From Methanosarcinales archaeon (GTDB lineage: Archaea; Halobacteriota; Syntropharchaeia; Alkanophagales; Methanospirareceae), in NCBI GenBank assembly GCA_025464275.1, contig JAODGR010000015.1, positions 8,702 through 21,011 of the forward strand: a stretch of 12,310 nucleotides of DNA, given 5' to 3'. The position numbers were made by a program, and so were the translations under genes. This document shows, piece after piece, positions 6,241 to 12,310 of the stretch. The notes beneath the pieces are model-generated. The model searched no databases. It saw nothing but the letters and a program-made list of their open reading frames with translations, and was not told the origin of the DNA. How positions within the stretch are numbered: position 1 is the stretch's first letter; each line of letters opens with the position of its first letter.

Positions 6241-7026
6241 ATGAACAAGAGGATAGGTGATGTGGAATTAGGCTCTGCACCCGTTATAGCAGCAGTGATG
6301 AGACGGCTCTCGATAGATGCGGCAGCACGTGCGAAGGCAGAGGGCGCGGATATGATAGAGTTGAGGCTCGACCTTTTAGATGCAGAAGAGCGGAGGCTGG
6401 AGGAGATTTTGGAGTTCCTCACGGGGCAAGCCATGGAGGAGCTAAATATGCCTGTAATCATCACGAACAGGAGAAGAGAGGAGGGTGGCTCTTTCTGTGG
6501 TACTGAAGATGAACGGATTGAACTGCTCCGTGATATACTCGTCACAGGGGTGGTAGATGCAGTGGACATCGAGTTTCTCGCAGATGGTAAAAGAGAGATA
6601 ATAGAGGAAGCAAGAAAGCTACGTATCCCTGTCATACTCTCGTTCCACGATTTCCACGGCATGCCCGCTCCAGCTGAGATACTTGAGCTTATAGATGCCA
6701 TGTATCAGGCAGATGCGGATGCGGATGCGGGGGGAGGTGATAGTGGTGATAGTGGGATTACCATTCCCAAGGTCGCAGTCACACCGCGAACGCCATCAGA
6801 ATCACTGAATCTGCTCCAATTGACACATCAGGTAGCCAGCAGTGGTCGGCTGTTGATCACCATCGGGATGGGTGACTGGGGTCGGCATTTGCGTGTGATA
6901 GCACCCCTATATGGGTCAGTACTGACCTACGGCTTCATATCTACGGAGGTGGAAGTAGCACCGGGGCAGTTCAGTGTCCACGAACTGAGGCAGATGCTGG
7001 CTAAACTAAAACCTCCTCAACAGTGA
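6241..7026 (+). CDS. aroD: 3-dehydroquinate dehydratase, type I
   Basis: AroD converts 3-dehydroquinate to 3-dehydroshikimate in the shikimate pathway by a Schiff-base mechanism. The product is about 261 residues with a TIM-barrel pattern: ELRLD (E40, R42, D44), TNRRREEGG (75-83), VDIEF (108-112), catalytic H136 in LSFHDF, Schiff-base K177 in IPKVAVTP, and the C-terminal GMGDWG and APGQ motifs. I chose ATG 6241, with AAGG 7 bases upstream. An in-frame TTG at 6217 would add eight residues and is less likely. Residues 157-172 (an Asp-Ala triplet repeat, then Gly/Asp/Ser) form a low-complexity insert just before the strand with the catalytic Lys. The 3' end overlaps the convergent TOPRIM gene by 21 bases. 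There are no other shikimate genes nearby. Confidence 0.93.
   Translation: MNKRIGDVELGSAPVIAAVMRRLSIDAAARAKAEGADMIELRLDLLDAEERRLEEILEFLTGQAMEELNMPVIITNRRREEGGSFCGTEDERIELLRDILVTGVVDAVDIEFLADGKREIIEEARKLRIPVILSFHDFHGMPAPAEILELIDAMYQADADADAGGGDSGDSGITIPKVAVTPRTPSESLNLLQLTHQVASSGRLLITIGMGDWGRHLRVIAPLYGSVLTYGFISTEVEVAPGQFSVHELRQMLAKLKPPQQ
6712..6753 (+). repeat. Tandem 6-bp and 9-bp repeats inside aroD
   Basis: GATGCG occurs three times at 6712-6729 (Asp-Ala repeats). After a short Gly run, GGTGATAGT occurs twice at 6736-6753 (Gly-Asp-Ser). Both keep frame and fall in the loop before the Schiff-base lysine strand. Confidence 0.9.
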
Positions 7027-7401
7027 GGTTATGGATTCTATGGTCCGAATACCCCGGATGCCCAGTATCCTCCCTATCCTCTCTCTGCATCGGGTATCCA
7101 CTTTCACGCCCTCTCGCTCCAGGCGAAGAGTCAATCTCTTGTTCAGCTTCTTACCCTCTCTATCATAGTCGGTGAGTATCACAATGCGCCTGTACCTCTT
7201 CATCAGGTACTCCACGAAGCCGGTGCAGCTGAATCCTGCCGAATAGATTGCTATGTCCTTCGTCACACCCAGCTCCTCCAGCGCCTCCTTGTCGTGTACA
7301 CCCTCCACCACGATCGCATCCACGAGATCGTCCATCTCCTCCACCACACTGCATAGCTCGGCATAAACTTCGTACTCCCGCTCCCTCTCCACTCTCTTCA
7401 T
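7006..7401 (-). CDS. Small TOPRIM-domain protein (UPF0292-like)
   Basis: The 131-residue protein is essentially a single TOPRIM fold, the metal-binding nucleotidyl-transfer/hydrolase domain of primases, topoisomerases and RNase M5. The conserved glutamate is E33 in AIVVEGVHDKEAL; the DxD pair is D78/D80 in ILTDYDREGKKL. No zinc finger or other domain is attached. Archaeal members of this size have no firmly established role; a nucleic-acid processing function is inferred from the fold. The N-terminus is charged (KRVEREREY). The gene converges with aroD, their coding ends overlapping by 21 bases, and diverges from the THUMP gene across a 57-base gap. Confidence 0.85.
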   Translation of the reverse strand: MKRVEREREYEVYAELCSVVEEMDDLVDAIVVEGVHDKEALEELGVTKDIAIYSAGFSCTGFVEYLMKRYRRIVILTDYDREGKKLNKRLTLRLEREGVKVDTRCRERIGRILGIRGIRTIESITSLLRRF

Positions 7402-7458
7402 CGAACCGGTACAAAAAAATTTATTTCATTCAAAGTATTAAAAATCGAGGGATGGGAG
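7402..7458. promoter_or_regulatory. Short divergent promoter region between the TOPRIM and THUMP genes
   Basis: The 57-base gap contains AAAAAAATTTATTT (about 7413-7426), which is AT-rich and nearly self-complementary. It can be read as a TATA-like element in either direction. On the plus strand GAGGG at 7447-7451 lies 7 bases before ATG 7459 as ribosome binding site. Exact elements are a guess. Confidence 0.35.
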
Positions 7459-7986
7459 ATGATGGAGAATTGGAATGTATTGGTGGTAGCGGAGAGGAAC
7501 ATGGAGGAGGAGTTACTGGAGGAGCTGAGTGAGGACGGAGATTTTGAACCTTCAGGATTCCGGGACGTGGTGATAGGGAACGTGAATGACATAGTGGAAT
7601 TTCTGGAGGATGCGGAGCGTAAGAAATACCCACACCTGAGCAGGGTGGTACCCATTGACGATGCCTTCTTTGTCTCTCCAGATAATTTAATAGAGACATT
7701 GAAGAGGAGGATGGAGCGGTACATAGACGATTTCGACCCCGGGGACACCTTTGGATTCCGTGTAGAGAGGCGAGGGATGAAGGACCAAATATCCAGCCAG
7801 GCGGTGGAGAGAGAGGTAGGGGGCTACTTCTACGACCTTCTGGAGAAGATACACGGACGTAAGCCGAAAGTGAACCTCAAGAACCCAGATAAGCTGATAG
7901 CAATCGAGATTATAGGTAACCGATGTGGATTTGGATTCATCACGAGAGAGATGAGGAACAAATACAGAGTGATAAGAATAAAATAA
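7459..7986 (+). CDS. Stand-alone THUMP-domain RNA-binding protein (Tan1-like)
   Basis: THUMP domains bind tRNA acceptor ends and deliver partner modification enzymes. Yeast Tan1, the best-known relative, helps form N4-acetylcytidine at tRNA position 12. The 175-residue product has an N-terminal strand-helix unit (WNVLVVAERNMEEELLEEL), then a THUMP-like stretch: HLSRVVPIDDAF (59-70), FGFRVERRGMKD (98-109), a helix carrying EREVGGYFYDLL (117-128), and VNLKNPDKLIAIEI (138-151). No methyltransferase or other catalytic domain is fused, so it is probably an adaptor. ATG 7459 or 7462 could be the start. No partner acetyltransferase is in the window. The family call is from motif recognition. Confidence 0.82.
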   Translation: MMENWNVLVVAERNMEEELLEELSEDGDFEPSGFRDVVIGNVNDIVEFLEDAERKKYPHLSRVVPIDDAFFVSPDNLIETLKRRMERYIDDFDPGDTFGFRVERRGMKDQISSQAVEREVGGYFYDLLEKIHGRKPKVNLKNPDKLIAIEIIGNRCGFGFITREMRNKYRVIRIK

Positions 7987-7992
7987 ATTATA

Positions 7993-8018
7993 ATAAAATT
8001 TATTATCTTTTCTATTTT
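7993..8018 (+). terminator. Candidate T-rich terminator after the THUMP gene
   Basis: Just past the stop codon a perfect 7+1+7 palindrome of A/T (TAATAAA-A-TTTATTA) is followed by a T-rich run (TCTTTTCTATTTTTA). Archaeal termination is often directed by T-tracts, so this likely ends the THUMP transcript. The AT palindrome would be a weak hairpin. Confidence 0.45.
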
Positions 8019-8041
8019 TATTGATAATAGCCTGAGTTTGG

Positions 8042-8089
8042 CAATATTCACACTGAATGTCAATATTTCAGTTCGCTAAGTATATATAC
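8042..8089 (+). promoter_or_regulatory. Promoter of the large secreted protein gene, with upstream direct repeat
   Basis: TATATATAC at 8081-8089 is the best TATA match in the window and predicts a transcript start near 8106-8113. Upstream, CAATATTCA (8042) and CAATATTTCA (8061) form a direct repeat 19 bases apart, about two helical turns, which could be a regulator site. The 194-base gap from 7987 to 8180 holds only these elements, the T-rich terminator and the gene leader; I see no small gene in it. Confidence 0.5.
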
Positions 8090-8180
8090 ACCCTCGTATC
8101 AAGGATTTTTAGTGCGGTCAGCCAAGAAAAGGGAGGGTGGTGAGAGGAAAGTGAGACCTAAACGTGGAGAAAGTATTAAA

Positions 8181-11100
8181 ATGAAGACAAAATTTATGCC
8201 TGCGTATGTGTTCTTGCTATTTTTATTGCTTTTAACCATACCCGGTGCCAGTGCATCCGGGTCCGGGATGGCGGTCTCTGACTCTGATATTGATATTCCC
8301 TGCGAATGTGGCGATATCTGCGTTAATACTTCCGGATGGTGGCGCGCCAGCGGCGAGTTTAATGCAAGCGATACGCCCATCCAGGCAGCGGTGGATAATG
8401 CAACGGAGGGTGATACTATCTGCGTTAAGGACGGTACGTACATCGAGAATGTGAAAGTGGATAAACGATTGAGCATACGTTCAGAGCACGGCTGTGCTTT
8501 TACCTCGATTCATGCAGCGGATTCTGATGACCATGTCCTTGATGTGAGAGCGAGCTGGGTAAATCTCAGTGGATTCACGATTGAAGGCGCGGACGGCGAA
8601 TGGCCATACCATGCCGGGATATGCCTCGAGGGTGTGGAGCACTGTAATATTTCAGACAACAGAGTCTCAAACAATTATGACGGTATCCATCTATGGAATT
8701 CCCGGCACAACAGGATTATGAACAACAGCGCCTCAAACAACACAAATGGCTTCTCCTTCCATTCCTCATCCTACAACCATGTAGGAGGCAATACTGCGAA
8801 CAACAATACCAACTACGGATTTCTCCTGTTCCCGTATTCCGATGCCAACATCCTGATAAACAACACCGCGAATAAGAACAACTGTGGTATCTCTCTGGCA
8901 TGGTCTGTTAATAACACACTCATAGAAAACACCGCCAATAACAACAGATGGCGTGGCATTGAGTCACCTCTGAGCGGTGACACGCTGATGAGCAATGTCG
9001 CAAACAACAATGGCGCTGAGGGCATTGCCGTGTTCTCATCAAATAGTGTGGTCAGGGGTAATATTGCGAATGGCAACAAATACGGGATAATTGTAGCCTC
9101 ATGCAGCAACGACAGTATCACAGACAATATCGCCTGCAATAACTCGCTCTATGGCATTTATATGTACAATGCAACCGCAAACACGCTCGCGAGGAATAAC
9201 GTATCGGCTAACGAGCGTGGCATTTATATGGCATATTCGAGCAGCAATACGCTCACGAATAACACCGCTAACTCCAACAGCAGGGGTATCTACATATTAC
9301 ATTCGAACAATAGCACGCTATGCGAGAATAGAATCTCAAACAGTTCGGGATGGGACATCTACATCGACCAGCACTCACACAACAACACGTTTACCGACAA
9401 CCATCTTCTGTACAGGGCACCCACTACATTATCCTTCACGTGTACGGGCGAGGTTGGAGTCAGAGGTGTGGATCTCCCACCGTCCGATCCCGAGGGGTGG
9501 TTGAACATCTCCAGGTATGTGAATGTATCCTGCCATAGCGGAGCGAGTATTCAGCTCAGCGTGAGTTACAATGACTCAGATGTTGAAGGAGATGAATCCA
9601 CGTTGCTGATGTGGAGATATGCAAGCGGTATGTGGGGTGTGGCATCAAACACCGGTGTAGACACCGTGAATAACTATGTGTATGCAAATACCACGGATTC
9701 TGGTATATTTGCACCACTCGTGAACAACGGAGGCACGATACCCACACCATCGGTCCATAACATCAATACATCAGAGGATTTCTACCGGATTCAGGATGCA
9801 ATAGATGCTGAGAATACCACTGATGGAGACATCATCGAGGTTGAGGATGGCATATATAGGGAGAATATCCGTGTGACCAAGTGCCTGACGATTCGCTCGG
9901 AGAACGGTTCTGCAAACTGCATTGTAAATGGGAGCGATGGAGGTTATGCACCTGTCTTCAGGGTAGAGGCTGATAATGTCAGCATAATCGGGTTTACAAT
10001 TGAGAGAAATGGTACATATAATGCGATACATCAGGACTATGATGTAAATAATACACTCATCAGGGATAATATTATCAGGAAGGTGGACCATGGCATCAGC
10101 CTGCATCAAACCTGTGGGAGCAAAGTCGTGAATAATACCATTGAGAATGCTACTCTCACCAGCATATACATTTACGGGAGTAAAGACACCCTCATCTGCA
10201 ACAACAGAATGTTATCACCATCCACAAGCCCCAGGTATCACATCTGCATGTTTATGGGCGAGAACATAACGATTGCCAACAATACTGCATCCTTCTCTTC
10301 ATTTTGCGGCATTTATATGGGGGATTCAGATAATAACACACTCATGAAAAATACCGTATGCAACAACAGCCAGTATGGGATGTACTTGTCGTTTAGTGAC
10401 AACAACACTCTTGTAGATAACACAGTGGACATGAACGGCTATTTCGGGATATTTCTCCAATATTCCGACAGTAATCGAGTGGTCAACAATTCAGCCAGTT
10501 TCAACGCGGTGTATATCGGAATGTATCTCTCCTATTCAGGGAACAACACACTGGTCCGTAACACAGCCAACTATAATGGCTGGGAGGGTATACGACTGTA
10601 TCATTCAGATAATTGCCTGGTGGATGGGAACAATCTCTCTTACAATAATCTCACCGATGTCGCGACTGGACTTCTATCCTGGGCATCCAGTAACGCGCGA
10701 CTGACCAACAACACCGTAAAGCACAATACCTACGGAATATATCTCCATAATGCGTCTTCTAACAACACGGTTATCAATAATACGGCATCAGAGAATGAAA
10801 TGCATGGAATCATAGTATACAGGAGCAGCAACGCCACGATTTGCAATAACACTGTCACCAGTAATGGATATCATGGCATTCTTATATGTGAGGCGCCAAC
10901 CGAGGACATCACTATCCACAATAACACGATATCTCACAACGTGCATCACGGGTTATTCAGTATGCATTACTACACCGCGGCTGCCCCCAAAAACCTGACG
11001 ATTACAGGAAATACGTTGATAGACAATGGTGCCAGTGATATACTCGGTTATGGCATTTATCTAAGAGAGGGTTCAGGTGCCGTTATCTCTGAGAACTACA

Positions 11101-12310
11101 TCGCTGATAATGGGGCAGAAAGCCATGCATACGGCATCAAACTGTACTCGTTCTCAAATGCTACGATTCAGAACAATACCATCGTGAATAACAGCGATTA
11201 TGGTATCATGCTCGTTTCGGTCTCCACTTCCGGTTCCGGTGCTGTTGCGGCGGCGGGCTTTGATGGCGCTGGTGGTACGCAGCCAATCGAAGCTGTAGCG
11301 GATATTGCACCGATTGCGCCGCCTGCCGCTGTTACTCTCCCGTACGAGTGCGACGATTACAATTTGAGTATGTTGCCACCGCGCAGGCTGCTCCCCATGG
11401 ATCCCATGGGTATCTCAAGTGGTGTAAATGTAAACATCACCGGTAACAGGGTTATAAATAATACCGGCGGTATTCATCTGGTTGCTTCGAGCGGTGTTGT
11501 GGTCACCGGCAACACCGTGACCGATAACGATATTGGCATCAATCTGACATCATCAGCAGGCAATACGGTCTACAATAACTACTTCGATAACATACTGAAC
11601 GCCTGTGACACCAGTACCGGTGCTGATACCGATACCAATACCAATACATGGAACAGCACGAAGACAACCGGACCCAACATCATTGGTGGACCTTATATCG
11701 GCGGGAATTACTGGCATGATTACACGGGTGTGGATAAAGACGGCGATGGGCTTGGAGATACGCCTTACAACATCACTGGCGGTTCGAACAGTGATTATTT
11801 GCCCCTGGTTCCGGTTCCGGCGTTGAAACCAGACCTTGTGCTCACCCATGTATGGGTGAACTGGCCGGAGAACTGTACTATATGCTACAATATGACGAAC
11901 ACAGGCAACGGAACGGCACCGGCATGCCATAACACATCACTACATGTAGATGGAATCATGGTTGGACTTGACCGTGTATCAGTGAACCTCTCGCCTGATG
12001 AGAGCTATACCGGATGCTTCAACTACACATGGGGGTACTCACCACCTGAGGATAGCATCACAGTATGTGCAGATTTCAATGGCACTGTCGGGGAGGGTAA
12101 CGAGACGAACAACTGCATCACTGATATATGGATGTGCGGTGACCTCAATATGGACGGTAATATAACGATAGGAGATGTCCGAAAGATATGGAACCGGTAC
12201 CTCAATCCCGGGTACGAGCTGGATATGCCATGGGCTGCCGATGTCAACTGTGATGGCAACATAACGATAGGCGATGTGCGAAAACTATGGAACCGGTACC
12301 TCAATCCCGG
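8181..12310 (+). CDS. Giant secreted NosD-like beta-helix protein with CARDB and dockerin domains (3' end beyond window)
   Basis: I read the frame codon by codon and it stays open to the edge, giving at least 1376 residues. Order: signal peptide 1-26 (KTKF, a Leu-rich core, GASA); a short Cys-containing lead (GWWRASGEFNAS); beta-helix module 1 from about 67 (IQAAVDNATEGDTICV) to about 415; a beta-sandwich (about 418-530, ending SGIFAPL); module 2 from 537 (IQDAIDAENTTDGDII) to about 1205, closing with the NosD-type IGGPYIGGNYWHDYTG and a DKDGDGLGD calcium-like loop; CARDB (about 1216-1312); two dockerin segments (about 1320-1376). Coils are rich in NNT/NNS sequons. It is probably exported and cohesin-bound. 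Start is ATG 8181 (GGAG 11 bases upstream); in-frame GTG 8151 after GAGAGG is an alternative. Substrate is unknown. Confidence 0.9.
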   Translation, partial: MKTKFMPAYVFLLFLLLLTIPGASASGSGMAVSDSDIDIPCECGDICVNTSGWWRASGEFNASDTPIQAAVDNATEGDTICVKDGTYIENVKVDKRLSIRSEHGCAFTSIHAADSDDHVLDVRASWVNLSGFTIEGADGEWPYHAGICLEGVEHCNISDNRVSNNYDGIHLWNSRHNRIMNNSASNNTNGFSFHSSSYNHVGGNTANNNTNYGFLLFPYSDANILINNTANKNNCGISLAWSVNNTLIENTANNNRWRGIESPLSGDTLMSNVANNNGAEGIAVFSSNSVVRGNIANGNKYGIIVASCSNDSITDNIACNNSLYGIYMYNATANTLARNNVSANERGIYMAYSSSNTLTNNTANSNSRGIYILHSNNSTLCENRISNSSGWDIYIDQHSHNNTFTDNHLLYRAPTTLSFTCTGEVGVRGVDLPPSDPEGWLNISRYVNVSCHSGASIQLSVSYNDSDVEGDESTLLMWRYASGMWGVASNTGVDTVNNYVYANTTDSGIFAPLVNNGGTIPTPSVHNINTSEDFYRIQDAIDAENTTDGDIIEVEDGIYRENIRVTKCLTIRSENGSANCIVNGSDGGYAPVFRVEADNVSIIGFTIERNGTYNAIHQDYDVNNTLIRDNIIRKVDHGISLHQTCGSKVVNNTIENATLTSIYIYGSKDTLICNNRMLSPSTSPRYHICMFMGENITIANNTASFSSFCGIYMGDSDNNTLMKNTVCNNSQYGMYLSFSDNNTLVDNTVDMNGYFGIFLQYSDSNRVVNNSASFNAVYIGMYLSYSGNNTLVRNTANYNGWEGIRLYHSDNCLVDGNNLSYNNLTDVATGLLSWASSNARLTNNTVKHNTYGIYLHNASSNNTVINNTASENEMHGIIVYRSSNATICNNTVTSNGYHGILICEAPTEDITIHNNTISHNVHHGLFSMHYYTAAAPKNLTITGNTLIDNGASDILGYGIYLREGSGAVISENYIADNGAESHAYGIKLYSFSNATIQNNTIVNNSDYGIMLVSVSTSGSGAVAAAGFDGAGGTQPIEAVADIAPIAPPAAVTLPYECDDYNLSMLPPRRLLPMDPMGISSGVNVNITGNRVINNTGGIHLVASSGVVVTGNTVTDNDIGINLTSSAGNTVYNNYFDNILNACDTSTGADTDTNTNTWNSTKTTGPNIIGGPYIGGNYWHDYTGVDKDGDGLGDTPYNITGGSNSDYLPLVPVPALKPDLVLTHVWVNWPENCTICYNMTNTGNGTAPACHNTSLHVDGIMVGLDRVSVNLSPDESYTGCFNYTWGYSPPEDSITVCADFNGTVGEGNETNNCITDIWMCGDLNMDGNITIGDVRKIWNRYLNPGYELDMPWAADVNCDGNITIGDVRKLWNRYLNP
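11625..11648 (+). repeat. Four 6-bp units encoding Asp/Asn-Thr repeats in the secreted protein
   Basis: GATACC GATACC AATACC AATACA encodes DTDTNTNT near residues 1149-1156, in a loop of the last beta-helix coils. It is the same kind of in-frame hexamer run seen in cheW and aroD. Confidence 0.85.
12141..12310 (+). repeat. Duplicated dockerin calcium-binding segments, 99-bp period
   Basis: Two dockerin F-hand units start at 12141 and 12240, exactly 33 codons apart. Each has D1-x-N3-x-D5-G and D12 (GDLNMDGNITIGDV; ADVNCDGNITIGDV), then RK(I/L)WNRYLNPG. The last 22 bases of the window repeat 12190-12211 exactly. Ligands match type I dockerins apart from Thr at position 9, where Asn or Ser is more usual. 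Confidence 0.88.

Noticed and set aside
6210..6701. 163-codon minus-strand frame opposite aroD
   Set aside because: Ser-rich translation without domain features, fully antisense to a clearly functional aroD.
7993..8007. AT palindrome as a replication origin element
   Set aside because: It is short and single, followed by a T-tract directly after a stop codon; termination is the simpler reading, and no Orc1/Cdc6 gene is present.
8099..10109. Several 60-125 codon frames on both strands within the secreted protein region
   Set aside because: All lie inside the single uninterrupted beta-helix frame, which has clear repeats and domains.
8600..11200. Asn-rich repeats as a possible CRISPR or DNA-level tandem array
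   Set aside because: Repetition is at the protein level (beta-helix coils) with varied codons and no constant spacer-repeat length.

Overview
The window looks archaeal and probably euryarchaeal. The evidence is a CheF gene inside a chemotaxis operon, a tRNA-His gene without an encoded CCA tail, GGAGGTGA-like ribosome binding sites, TATA-like promoters, a stand-alone THUMP (Tan1-like) protein, a small archaeal TOPRIM protein and a type I 3-dehydroquinate dehydratase. A secreted beta-helix protein ending in CARDB and dockerin domains fits methanogen or anaerobic methane-oxidiser relatives (Archaeoglobus- or ANME-1-like lineages). That placement is inference; no phylogenetic marker settles it.

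Positions 1-5902 (minus strand) hold a compact chemotaxis operon. Its transcription order is mcp, a small unknown gene, cheW, cheF, cheY, cheB, cheA; cheA runs off the left edge. Gaps are about 15-50 bases, and cheB and cheA overlap by four bases (ATGA). The receptor has an HBM-type extracellular sensor. CheW would couple it to CheA, CheA would phosphorylate CheY and CheB, CheB would remove receptor methyl groups, and CheF would carry the CheY signal to the archaellum motor. CheR, CheC, CheD and archaellum genes are not in the window and may lie beyond cheA.

Positions 5903-8180 hold the likely operon promoter, tRNA-His(GTG) on the minus strand, aroD (plus), a TOPRIM protein gene that converges on and overlaps aroD (minus), and a divergently transcribed THUMP protein gene (plus). 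A T-rich terminator-like stretch and a strong TATA box follow.

Positions 8181-12310 are one uninterrupted plus-strand reading frame of more than 1376 codons that is still open at the right edge. It encodes a secreted, Asn- and sequon-rich protein: signal peptide, NosD-like beta-helix module, beta-sandwich, second beta-helix module, CARDB domain, and a two-segment dockerin whose halves are nearly identical. This suggests a cell-surface or extracellular protein that docks to a cohesin partner encoded elsewhere.

A pattern runs through the whole window. Short in-frame 6-, 9- or 12-bp tandem repeats encode dipeptide-type runs (HP, DK, DA, DT/NT and similar) in loops or linkers of otherwise conserved proteins, including CheB, CheW, CheF, AroD and the secreted protein.
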